The notes under the pieces were generated by a model. That model was not told the DNA's origin. It saw nothing but the letters and a program-made list of their open reading frames with translations, and ran no database searches. 16,263 nucleotides of DNA from an uncultured Veillonella sp. Its GTDB lineage: Bacteria > Bacillota > Negativicutes > Veillonellales > Veillonellaceae. Shown in pieces: positions 1 to 6,597 of the stretch; position 1 is the first letter of the stretch, and each line of letters opens with the position of its first letter. The stretch spans positions 1 to 16,263 of the forward strand of contig CAKPXR010000031.1 of NCBI GenBank assembly GCA_934202215.1. Direction: 5' to 3'. Made by a program: the position numbers and the translations under genes.

Positions 1-719
1 TTTAAAGCCTTTGGAGCCATTGGCAAGTCGATGGTAATAACTGCTTCCTTAGCCAAATCAAACAAGGTATAAATCAACTCATAGTGTGTGGGCGTAAACC
101 AATGAAAGCCATCAATAAATACGTGGCTATTTTCCATTAATGGAGATTGAGGTAAAGACTCAACAATTTCCATGATAGGATCGATGTCGCGCTCCCCATG
201 ACGGCTGATTTCCTCTTCGTAGGCGGCCATACAAATAGCTAATTCGCGTAGTTTCTTTTGCAACACTTTGTTTTTTACTGAATCTGCCCCACGTTCAAGG
301 TCTGTTGGACCAACGCGGAATGCACGAAACTCAGAGAAAAGTTGTTGCAATACAGATGAAAATTCAGAGCGCTTTGTAGCCTGTTCTAAGAGACCTAATT
401 CCTTTTGTTTTCGTTTCATAACAAGGCGCAACAACATAGACCGACCAAAGCTAGATAAGCTTGATTGACCGGCCCCTTTAGAGCCTATTGATTGATATAC
501 TTGGTACCCCAAACGACCAAAGCCTACAACTCGAACTGTGGTAAAGCCTTTTTCAGGCATAAACTCAGCCAGCTCCCGTTCCACTCGATACGTTGCTGGT
601 TCTGGAACAAGTAAAATTATCGGTTCTCCGGGACACTCGGTCATAACTTGACGTATCCGTTCATATACGGCACGTGTCTTGCCCGATCCTGCTCGTCCAT
701 AATAGACGCTAATATTCAT
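1..719 (-). CDS. addB: AddB subunit of AddAB helicase-nuclease (N-terminal part)
   Basis: This is the N-terminal ~239 residues of AddB (RexB family); the rest lies beyond the left edge. AddB pairs with AddA to form the cytoplasmic helicase-nuclease that resects double-strand breaks up to Chi sites for RecA. The protein opens MNISVYYGRAGSGKT, a Walker A motif at the extreme N-terminus as in Bacillus AddB. It then shows the family pattern PIILLVPEP, a VxxFGRLGYQVYQ stretch, and near residue 215 VFIDGFHWFTP, which matches the 'VDGF.FTP' block of AddB. The start is set by GGGAGG three bases before ATG at 719, a rather short spacing, and no alternative start fits the Walker A better. No strong promoter is evident upstream, but a 13-bp palindrome (732-744) lies just before the ribosome site. 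AddA would be expected next on the left, outside this window. I am confident of the family. Confidence 0.9.
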   Translation of the reverse strand, partial: MNISVYYGRAGSGKTRAVYERIRQVMTECPGEPIILLVPEPATYRVERELAEFMPEKGFTTVRVVGFGRLGYQVYQSIGSKGAGQSSLSSFGRSMLLRLVMKRKQKELGLLEQATKRSEFSSVLQQLFSEFRAFRVGPTDLERGADSVKNKVLQKKLRELAICMAAYEEEISRHGERDIDPIMEIVESLPQSPLMENSHVFIDGFHWFTPTHYELIYTLFDLAKEAVITIDLPMAPKAL

Positions 720-890
720 GAGACCTCCCTAGTGAAACTTTCACAATCTCAATTTATAGAAATCATAAACTTCATCTTATTTTTAAATTTATACCATTAG
801 GTATAGCATTAATCTAAATTATTCGATATAATATATTATTATACTACTATTATATAGTAATATGACATTCTGTGCCTAATTGTACAAAAT

Positions 891-920
891 TTGACTCATT
901 GAATTATATTTGTTTATAAT
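891..920 (+). promoter_or_regulatory. Distal promoter P1 of the secreted-protein gene at 1031
   Basis: TTGACT (891-896), an 18-base spacer and TATAAT (915-920) give a near-consensus sigma-70/sigma-A promoter. It would start transcription near 927 and leave a ~100-nt AT-rich leader. It is the first of two promoters in the 311-bp intergenic region 720-1030, which contains no gene. Confidence 0.7.
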
Positions 921-942
921 TAAGAAAATATTTTATATTTTA

Positions 943-971
943 TTTACAATTAGCAGAATTTCATATATAAT
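943..971 (+). promoter_or_regulatory. Proximal promoter P2 and ribosome site of the gene at 1031
   Basis: TTTACA (943-948), a 17-base spacer and TATAAT (966-971) form a second strong promoter, starting near 978. A good ribosome site, AGGAGTG (1017-1023), stands 7 bases before the ATG. Two strong promoters in tandem fit the highly biased codon use of the gene they drive. Confidence 0.65.
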
Positions 972-1030
972 ACAGATTAGTATTTGTATTTGTGTTATTT
1001 GTAAAATCATGTATTTAGGAGTGAACTATT

Positions 1031-2008
1031 ATGAACAAAAAACATTTAGCAGCTGCTTTCGCAGTATTTGCAGCTACAACTATGTCTTTCTCTGCTTTTG
1101 CAGCATCTGTTGATGCTAACGCACGTGCTTACGAACGCGCTGCAGCTGAGCAATATACTTACGCTGCACCTCAAGCAGCTACACCAGCGTACCAATCTGG
1201 TTATGTAACAAGTGCACCACGCCCTGGTTACAAACCATTACCAGCTGTACCTTACACAGCAGGTGACATGGCTCAACAAATGCCTGTATCCAAAGAATTA
1301 GGTGATCCAATCTTCGTAGCACCTCAAACAACAGCTGTAGGTCTTCAAATTATGGATCCAATCCCTACTAATAACCAACCAGTATACCAAGAAACTGTAA
1401 CTGCTGTAACAGCTAATGGTAACGGCAGTGCATATGTTTCTCGTTACAAAACTAACCAATTAAACGCATTCGACTTATTGTTGAACGGCAAATCCTACAC
1501 TTACGACTTGCCTGCATACACTAACGGCTACCAAGTGAAAACTGCTAGCTCCTACAACCGTGCTGGCGATGGTGTTGCAAACGTATTCTCTACAAACGTA
1601 ATCACTGAAGCAGTTGTAAATAACAACTCCTTGCGTATCACTGTTAACATGACTCAACCAACAGCTGTAGCAGCTGCTAAATTGCGTTCCATGCAACAAA
1701 CTGGTCAAGTAGCAGGTGGTGAAGTAGCTGCATTATTCGCTTACAATGAAAGCTATGATGGTGTAAAACAAGCTGCTCAATACGACGTATTCAACAACGG
1801 CAATCGTTACATCGTTGTAAAATCCGGTGCGGTAACAGTTCCAAACGGTGCACAACATCCTTACGCAACTGCATTGTTCGCAGTAACTGACGACACTGTA
1901 GCTGCTGTAACAGTATCTGGCAACACTGCTGATGCTTACGATTTAGTAAAAGGTACTGCATACGCAATTGCACAATCCGCTCGCGTATCCAATGCACATA
2001 CTCGCTAA
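1031..2008 (+). CDS. Secreted protein of unknown function, probably abundant
   Basis: I do not recognise this 325-residue protein. Residues 1-24 are a clear Sec signal peptide: two lysines, a hydrophobic Ala/Phe core, and an AFA-A cleavage site after residue 24. The mature protein is rich in Ala, Tyr, Thr, Asn and Val, has no Cys and no Trp, and has a Pro/Tyr-rich N-terminal linker (about 45-80). The remainder alternates short polar and beta-prone stretches with many Asn/Gly turns, suggesting a beta-rich fold. There is no LPXTG, SLH domain, lipobox or transmembrane segment after the signal, so in a diderm it should be periplasmic, outer-membrane-associated or released. Codons favour AAC, TAC, GTA and GCA, unlike the secreted gene at 2821, which uses more AAT and TAT. 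With two strong promoters and a strong terminator, this suggests high expression. It is monocistronic. Confidence 0.85.
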   Translation: MNKKHLAAAFAVFAATTMSFSAFAASVDANARAYERAAAEQYTYAAPQAATPAYQSGYVTSAPRPGYKPLPAVPYTAGDMAQQMPVSKELGDPIFVAPQTTAVGLQIMDPIPTNNQPVYQETVTAVTANGNGSAYVSRYKTNQLNAFDLLLNGKSYTYDLPAYTNGYQVKTASSYNRAGDGVANVFSTNVITEAVVNNNSLRITVNMTQPTAVAAAKLRSMQQTGQVAGGEVAALFAYNESYDGVKQAAQYDVFNNGNRYIVVKSGAVTVPNGAQHPYATALFAVTDDTVAAVTVSGNTADAYDLVKGTAYAIAQSARVSNAHTR

Positions 2009-2018
2009 TTTTAACGAC

Positions 2019-2066
2019 TAATTCGTGACGAATTAAATATAATTGTGAAAGCTACGAGCCTTCACA
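2019..2066 (+). other. Two hairpins in the 3' region of the secreted-protein gene
   Basis: TAATTCG-TGA-CGAATTA (2019-2035) is a perfect 7-bp stem. TGTGAA and TTCACA (2044-2049/2061-2066) with inner GCT/AGC form a second stem with one mismatch. Neither is followed by a T-run, so they are not terminators. Together with the terminator that follows they make a structured 3' region of ~115 nt, which could protect the mRNA end. Confidence 0.55.
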
Positions 2067-2088
2067 CATAAAGACTATATAAATCACC

Positions 2089-2125
2089 AAATCCCCTCAT
2101 GAAATAATTCATGAGGGGATTTTTT
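2089..2125 (+). terminator. Rho-independent terminator of the secreted-protein gene
   Basis: A perfect 15-bp stem (2089-2103/2108-2122) with loop ATAA is followed by a six-T run (2120-2125). It lies 80 bp after the stop at 2008 and abuts the stop of the convergent hydrolase gene. In the opposite direction the U-run is too short to be convincing. Confidence 0.93.
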
Positions 2126-2128
2126 AAC

Positions 2129-2677
2129 TTATAATCGCGTAAAAGTCTCTAACGCCTTATAGGCCATCAAACGATAGCCTCGTGCATTAGGGTGTACTTC
2201 GCCAGCAAAAACAATTTGACCTATTTGATCTGCTTCATATAGAGTTGTATAGAAGTCTATCACTTTTAAGTCATGCTCTTCTGCATAGGCTTTTAATTGT
2301 TCATTTACATCGCGAACAACAAGGTCTAGGCCATCCATATCACTATCTATTTGTGTTTCTAAGCCGATAATAACCTTACCCTTTCTGCTTGCTAATTCAA
2401 TGGCTTTCACCAAGGTCTTGAACACATACGTACTATCTCGACCTTGTAATATATCATTGGTGCCACACATTAAAAAGATATGACGTGTGGGATCAGCTAC
2501 AGCTGTAGAGGCCCATTCTTCAATATTGTAAATCATACCTTGCACAGAGCATCCATCTTCACCATAATTTGTAAAATGCACTCCCTCTATAGATGCATCA
2601 CAAATTTCAACCCACCCTTGGCCATAAGGCACATCATAACCACGGGTAATACTATCGCCAAAACAGATAATTTCCAT
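2129..2677 (-). CDS. SGNH/GDSL-family hydrolase (esterase/lipase-like)
   Basis: This is a small cytoplasmic SGNH-fold hydrolase of 182 residues, expected to cleave an ester or acetyl bond; the substrate cannot be told. Block I is CFGDSITRG with nucleophile Ser9, block II contains NYGEDG near residue 37, block III is CGTND (Asn74), and block V is VHPNARGY (His162). The canonical Asp three residues before the His is Gly here (FAGEVHPN), with Glu at the next position. I chose the ATG at 2677 because AGGAGG (2685-2690) lies 7 bases upstream; an in-frame ATG at 2701 lies on the wrong side of that site. There is no signal peptide. It is a single gene between two convergent or divergent secreted-protein genes. 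A TATAAT at 2723-2728 could be its -10, but no good -35 goes with it. Confidence 0.88.
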   Translation of the reverse strand: MEIICFGDSITRGYDVPYGQGWVEICDASIEGVHFTNYGEDGCSVQGMIYNIEEWASTAVADPTRHIFLMCGTNDILQGRDSTYVFKTLVKAIELASRKGKVIIGLETQIDSDMDGLDLVVRDVNEQLKAYAEEHDLKVIDFYTTLYEADQIGQIVFAGEVHPNARGYRLMAYKALETFTRL

Positions 2678-2787
2678 ATCAAGACCTCCTGTACTATGCA
2701 TTAATCATATAACAAAAAGACAATTATATACAATATACATATTATGGAGTTTTATATTCATTTTTCATAGAATTACATGTACGACTA

Positions 2788-2796
2788 TGGTATACT
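2788..2796 (+). promoter_or_regulatory. Extended -10 promoter of the gene at 2821
   Basis: TGGTATACT is a TGn-extended -10 element. The -35 position (about 2768-2773, TAGAAT) is poor, as is usual for extended -10 promoters. Transcription would start near 2803, only ~18 nt before the ATG. The ribosome site GAGAGG (2809-2814) is 6 bases from the ATG. Confidence 0.5.
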
Positions 2797-2820
2797 AATG
2801 CCACATAAGAGAGGTCTAAT

Positions 2821-3618
2821 ATGAGAAAACTATATCCCTTTATAATGCTAGCCTTGGCAACCGTACAGTCAGCTAGTGCTATTTCACAATATGAATTAGA
2901 AAATAAGCCTACTCAATACCAGGTTGCTTATAATAGTCCTTCAGAGACCGTATATATCGACTTGAGTACAATCAGTCTTGCTCAAGCAGGCTCCACTTAC
3001 AGTACGCTTCACGCCCGCACAATTAGTCTATACAAAAATCAGAATATCATTGCAGATTATTCGACTAATTATACATATCACCGAGGCAATACATCTAAAG
3101 ATATTTATCTTATGGATTGGCATGTGGCACCAGCTAAATTTTATCAAGTAAATGGTGCACCTATTGAAATAGCTTCTGACCAACGGTCTATTCTGTCTAC
3201 AGGTGCTCATGTCGCTACAAAGGGCTCTGCAGTAGCCGAAATAGGTCAGTTTATTTTACATAATGCATTGGAATTGGAGCGTATCACCTATACCTTTACG
3301 AACCCCTATGTACCACCTCGTCCATATAAACCAATAAATACACCTCCCCCAACAGAAAATAAGCCATTATTTGGTGTTCAACCACCACCAGGCGTATACA
3401 GACCGCTCAACCAATTAGAATCCCCTTATACTTCTAATCAACCACGATTATTACCATCTAAACTAGGTGTATACGGGCCAGTTCCACCACCTACTCCACA
3501 AGGTCCAAGACCTAATGACTGGATTCTTGATATTCAAAATCAAGATATGCCAGATCCTAATACACCTATGAGTGAATGGAGACCTCAACCAGACTACCAT
3601 GCACCGCGAAAACCATAA
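2821..3618 (+). CDS. Secreted protein with a proline-rich C-terminal half, function unknown
   Basis: I do not recognise this 265-residue protein with certainty. Residues 1-20 are a Sec signal peptide (MRKLYPF..., cleavage ASA-I). Residues ~25-155 look like one small beta-rich domain that begins YQVAYNSPSETVYIDLSTI and contains paired Tyr/Asp and Trp positions. The pattern weakly recalls the surface-adhesin-E-like periplasmic domains common in Negativicutes, which is only a guess. From about residue 160 the chain is a low-complexity tail with PPRP, TPPP, QPPPG and PVPPPTP runs and many Tyr, Asn and Gln, probably extended and unstructured. There is no LPXTG, lipobox or membrane anchor. It is monocistronic, with its own extended -10 promoter and a shared bidirectional terminator. 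It could be envelope-associated, with the tail spanning periplasm or peptidoglycan. Confidence 0.82.
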   Translation: MRKLYPFIMLALATVQSASAISQYELENKPTQYQVAYNSPSETVYIDLSTISLAQAGSTYSTLHARTISLYKNQNIIADYSTNYTYHRGNTSKDIYLMDWHVAPAKFYQVNGAPIEIASDQRSILSTGAHVATKGSAVAEIGQFILHNALELERITYTFTNPYVPPRPYKPINTPPPTENKPLFGVQPPPGVYRPLNQLESPYTSNQPRLLPSKLGVYGPVPPPTPQGPRPNDWILDIQNQDMPDPNTPMSEWRPQPDYHAPRKP

Positions 3619-3647
3619 TCATAAAATATAGTGACTCGTAACTTATA

Positions 3648-3700
3648 AAAAGAGACTGAACTATCCCCTTTTTTTTAGGAGATTTAGTTCAGTCTCTTTT
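3648..3700. terminator. Bidirectional terminator between convergent genes
   Basis: A perfect 16-bp stem (3648-3663/3685-3700) encloses a loop that can itself pair in part (TCCCC with GGAGA). T-runs follow in both directions (TTTT on plus, TTTTT on minus), so it ends both the gene at 2821 and the MFS gene at 3758. Confidence 0.88.
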
Positions 3701-3757
3701 ATTTCATATTTTGTTTCTATACCAATAATATGTAAGTATATTATGTAAACTTTCACA

Positions 3758-4981
3758 TTATTTAAGACGTACAAAGAATAATGCAATAGCGCCGATAACT
3801 GGTGCAATAGCAAGGGTCATCAATGCGGATTGATAACTACCTGTAGCAGTTAACATGCTACCTAAAATCATAGGTGCTAACATAACACCGATTTGATTAA
3901 ATAAGTTCACAAATCCTGCTGTTGTACCACGCAAGTGAGGTGCTGCCGATTGGACTACAAGAGCATTTGTTAATGCACTATGCATGAAAGCACCGATACC
4001 AAGGATTGGACCTGTTATGAAAAGCATATCTGGATTTGTGGTGCTTGCGAAGAGAATCAACGCAGGCCCAAATAAGAACATCACAAGAGCTACTAAGTGG
4101 TTCTTCTTAATCGGTAAAATATCGGACAAGATACCGATGGTCGGTTTTGCAATAAGCGCGGCTAAACCAAAGGCAGACATTACATGGCCTGCATATATGG
4201 CATTAACGCCGAGCTGTTTAACCATATATAAATTTGACCATTGTGCCACCGCCCAGGTAGCACCTGTAGCAAAGAAACCTGCAAAGGCAAGGCAACAAAT
4301 ATTGCGATTTTTTAAAACATGTAGCAAATTTTCCTTTAAGGAAGTCTTTTCGCCTACATGAGCAGATGCAGCACTAGCCTCGGATTCCCGTTGCGCCAAA
4401 ATTTCAGCGCTTGGTTTACGAACAGTAAAATAGCTAAGAATAAAAACAAGGATTGGTAATACGGCTGTTAAGAGGAATGCATTTTGCCAACCATAATTAG
4501 TGGCTACATATGGTGCGTATAAGTTTACCGTAGTCAACCCAAGGGATGTACAGGACATAAAGATACCAACTGCAGCACCACGTTGATTAGGACCAAAATA
4601 ATCCCCAATAGCACTTAAGCAAGATGCTTGAACTGGACCAGATACGATACCTAATAAGAAGCGCAATACCCAACCATAGGTGTAATTATCGATGGTACTC
4701 ATCAATGCCGTAATAACTGCCATGGCAAGTAAACTCACCAAAATAGTGTAACGATAACCAATGCGATCCGCTAAGATACCACCGGGTAGAACCATAATGG
4801 CATAGCCCATATAAAAGGCAGATAAATAAGCTGTCCCCATTTGAGGCGTAAAACTCAACGCCTCGTTAACAATAGGCATCAAAGACGCCCAAGATAAGCG
4901 CATAACAAAGCTAATCAAAAATGTGAGCCATACGCTGACAAGAATTAAAATCTGAGTTCGTGAGAAACTAAGTCGATTCAT
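3758..4981 (-). CDS. MFS transporter (12 TM)
   Basis: This 407-residue inner-membrane carrier belongs to the major facilitator superfamily. About twelve hydrophobic segments are visible, split 6+6 by a charged cytoplasmic loop (about 192-228, RKPSAEILAQRESE...). Motif A, GGILADRIGYRY (67-78), follows TM2. The N-terminal pattern, an Arg in TM1 followed by a Pro and then 'AYLSAFYMGYAIMVLPGGILADR', resembles the anion:cation symporter group that imports sugar acids and organic anions, but I cannot assign a substrate. The ATG at 4981 is preceded by AAAGGAG. It stands alone between a bidirectional terminator and tRNA-Ser, so no operon partner hints at the cargo. Its promoter overlaps a 6-3-6 inverted repeat (5038-5052), a possible operator. 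Confidence 0.9.
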   Translation of the reverse strand: MNRLSFSRTQILILVSVWLTFLISFVMRLSWASLMPIVNEALSFTPQMGTAYLSAFYMGYAIMVLPGGILADRIGYRYTILVSLLAMAVITALMSTIDNYTYGWVLRFLLGIVSGPVQASCLSAIGDYFGPNQRGAAVGIFMSCTSLGLTTVNLYAPYVATNYGWQNAFLLTAVLPILVFILSYFTVRKPSAEILAQRESEASAASAHVGEKTSLKENLLHVLKNRNICCLAFAGFFATGATWAVAQWSNLYMVKQLGVNAIYAGHVMSAFGLAALIAKPTIGILSDILPIKKNHLVALVMFLFGPALILFASTTNPDMLFITGPILGIGAFMHSALTNALVVQSAAPHLRGTTAGFVNLFNQIGVMLAPMILGSMLTATGSYQSALMTLAIAPVIGAIALFFVRLK

Positions 4982-5018
4982 ACGAGCTCCTTTCTACAGA
5001 ATAAAAACATATAAAGTA

Positions 5019-5052
5019 ATCATACTATAAATATAAAGTGTTTTTCAAACAC
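5019..5052 (-). promoter_or_regulatory. Promoter of the MFS gene with an overlapping inverted repeat
   Basis: On the minus strand TTGAAA (5048-5043), an 18-base spacer and TATGAT (5024-5019) form a fair promoter. The -35 lies inside the inverted repeat GTGTTT-TTC-AAACAC (5038-5052), the right place for a repressor site. No regulator gene is adjacent. Confidence 0.5.
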
Positions 5053-5074
5053 AATACATTTATTATCACACAAT

Positions 5075-5107
5075 AAAAAGCCCTCTAGGCATAACCTAAA
5101 GGGCTTT
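5075..5107 (-). terminator. Terminator of tRNA-Ser
   Basis: The stem 5077-5089/5095-5107 (AAAGCCCT/AGGGCTTT plus TAGG/CCTA, one G-U pair) is followed on the minus strand by TTTTT. It lies 9 bp beyond the encoded CCA end of the tRNA. Confidence 0.88.
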
Positions 5108-5115
5108 CTAAGTTG

Positions 5116-5204
5116 TGGCGGAGAGGGTGGGATTCGAACCCACGGCCCCTTGCGGAGTCACTGGTTTTCAAGACCAGCTCCTTAAACCACTCGGACACCT
5201 CTCC
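5116..5204 (-). tRNA. tRNA-Ser (anticodon UGA)
   Basis: This 89-nt type II tRNA has CCA encoded. The acceptor stem GGAGAGG/CCTCTCC is perfect and the discriminator is G. The D-arm begins TGTCCGAGTGGTTTAAGG. The anticodon stem CTGGT/ACCAG holds loop CTTGAAA, giving anticodon TGA, which reads UCA and UCG/UCU by wobble. A long variable arm (GACTCC...) identifies a serine tRNA, and the T-arm is GTGGGTTCGAATCCCAC. It is a single-gene unit with its own promoter and terminator. Confidence 0.97.
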
Positions 5205-5215
5205 ATAACGGTATT

Positions 5216-5245
5216 ATTATATCAGATTGGCCTAATAATAAGCAA
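5216..5245 (-). promoter_or_regulatory. Promoter of tRNA-Ser
   Basis: On the minus strand TTGCTT (5245-5240), an 18-base spacer and TATAAT (5221-5216) place the -10 about 12 bp before the mature tRNA 5' end, leaving only a few nucleotides of 5' leader. Confidence 0.65.
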
Positions 5246-5261
5246 CAACGTAATATAATGC

Positions 5262-5297
5262 AAGAAAAAAAGCTGGCTATGATCCAGCTTTTTCTTG
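5262..5297 (-). terminator. Terminator of the corA gene
   Basis: The GCTGG/CCAGC stem is extended by A/T pairs (AAGAAAAA/TTTTTCTT) around loop CTATGAT. On the minus strand it ends in a seven-T run. It lies 45 bp after the corA stop and could also work on the plus strand. Confidence 0.85.
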
Positions 5298-5341
5298 TAG
5301 ATTTAATGTTTGAAGTTTAGTTTTCAACTATGTATCATATA

Positions 5342-6295
5342 TTAGAACAAGTCTTTTTTCCACATACCAATGATAGCAATAATAGAAAATACTAATGCAA
5401 CACCTATAACCTCATAGAACCCCTGTGGATCCTCTTGGAATGGCAATGGTACGTTTGTCCCCCACAAGCTAAATATGATGGTCGGAACCGCCATAGCAAT
5501 AGTAAGGGTTGCTAACATCTTCATAACCAAGTTAAGGTTATTAGAAATGATGGATGTAAAGGCGTTCATCATGTTCATCAAGATATTGGAGTACATTTCA
5601 ACCATCTCGATGGCCTGTTTATTCTCGATAATAACGTCCTCTAGTAAGTCCTCATCCTCTTCGTACATTTTGAGGAGGTGTCTATAGGAGCTATGACCAC
5701 GCAAGCGCAATAGACGTTCCATAACAGTACCATTCGTGCGCAATGCAGAGGTAAAGTATGTCATGGATTTCTGTAATTCCAACAATTGGAAGAAGTCTTT
5801 ATTCTTTGTGGTATGACGCAATTGGATTTCAATATCGTCCGTACGACGGTTGATTTGTTGCAAGTAACGCAAGAACATTGTCGCTGTACGATACAAGATT
5901 TGGAACAAGAAACGCGTCTTTTTGTATGTATAGAACGTAGAAATCTGATTGGAAATGAATGGATACAATACTTCAGACTCTTCTAAGCAGATGGTAATGA
6001 AGAAGTCTGGCGTCAAGAAGATACCGAGTGGTACTGTATCATACATATCGTTACCACGGATAACCGGAATATTGATAACGATAAAGATGTAATTATCCTC
6101 TAACTCCACGTGAGAACGTTCTTCCATATCGAGAGCGGTCTTGAGAACGTCCGTTGGGATTTCCGTCAAAATATTGATAAGGGATAACTCATCGGGGTCT
6201 GGGTTCACCAAATTTACCCAAGAACCTTTTGTGGCATCTGATACAGTGCTGTCTGAAACTAACTCTTCTTCTATGTGTTTATACACCGTGATCAT
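5342..6295 (-). CDS. corA: CorA-family divalent metal ion channel
   Basis: This 317-residue inner-membrane protein has the CorA layout: a soluble N-terminal domain (1 to ~250) with long helices rich in Glu, Gln and Met, then two C-terminal transmembrane segments (about 254-278 and 293-312) and a charged KKDLF end. CorA pentamers let Mg2+, sometimes Co2+ or Ni2+, into the cell. The loop after TM1 reads LWGTNVPLPF: the signature GMN is GTN here (279-281), coded by GGG ACA AAC, so a change from Met needs more than one base. The start is taken at 6295, where AAGGAGGG lies 5 bases upstream. The longer in-frame ATG at 6367 coincides with the -35 of the promoter and so cannot be in its transcript. 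It is monocistronic. The ion specificity is uncertain; relatives include ZntB-type transporters. Confidence 0.9.
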   Translation of the reverse strand: MITVYKHIEEELVSDSTVSDATKGSWVNLVNPDPDELSLINILTEIPTDVLKTALDMEERSHVELEDNYIFIVINIPVIRGNDMYDTVPLGIFLTPDFFITICLEESEVLYPFISNQISTFYTYKKTRFLFQILYRTATMFLRYLQQINRRTDDIEIQLRHTTKNKDFFQLLELQKSMTYFTSALRTNGTVMERLLRLRGHSSYRHLLKMYEEDEDLLEDVIIENKQAIEMVEMYSNILMNMMNAFTSIISNNLNLVMKMLATLTIAMAVPTIIFSLWGTNVPLPFQEDPQGFYEVIGVALVFSIIAIIGMWKKDLF

Positions 6296-6337
6296 GCTAT
6301 CCCTCCTTCCAACGAACTTATAGTAATCATCTAATAA

Positions 6338-6367
6338 ATTATATACTATTTTATAGCTATTATTCAA
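6338..6367 (-). promoter_or_regulatory. Promoter of corA
   Basis: On the minus strand TTGAAT (6367-6362), an 18-base spacer and TATAAT (6343-6338) form a good promoter. Just upstream is one copy of the recurrent motif ATTGTGAAAGTTT (plus strand, about 6372-6384). The rest of the 302-bp gap 6296-6597 holds the terminator at 6479 and no gene. Confidence 0.65.
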
Positions 6368-6478
6368 TTCAATTGTGAAAGTTTTGTGTATCTAGTACAT
6401 ACATATACAGCTTTATGTCTATTTATAATGTACAAATGTATACAATAAAAGTATTGTATATATTTAGTTTACTCAATA

Positions 6479-6521
6479 AAATAACCTCTACATTAGCCAA
6501 TTACTAATCCAGAGGTTATTT
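6479..6521 (-). terminator. Probable terminator of the metal P-type ATPase gene
   Basis: The outer stem AAATAACCTCT/AGAGGTTATTT (6479-6489/6511-6521) and inner stem ATTAG/CTAAT (6492-6496/6504-6508) are separated by a 2x2 internal loop. On the minus strand the T-run is TTTTATT. It lies 77 bp after the ATPase stop; a modest tail makes the call less certain. Confidence 0.65.
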
Positions 6522-6597
6522 ATATTAGTCTTAATCTTTCAGATCAGAAAAATGTAATTTGATTTATGTCTCTCTGCTCTATAAACGCTACTTTCAC

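Noticed and set aside
910..1113. Plus-strand open frame starting before the secreted-protein gene
   Set aside because: It starts at the P1 -10 region, has no ribosome site, reads low-complexity Ile/Cys/Phe sequence, and overlaps the real gene in another frame.
2038..2043. TATAAT downstream of the secreted-protein gene as a small-RNA promoter
   Set aside because: No acceptable -35 element lies 16-19 bases upstream, and AT-rich gaps give such hexamers by chance.
6296..6367. N-terminal extension of CorA from the ATG at 6367
   Set aside because: That ATG coincides with the -35 of the likely promoter, while the ATG at 6295 has an excellent ribosome site.
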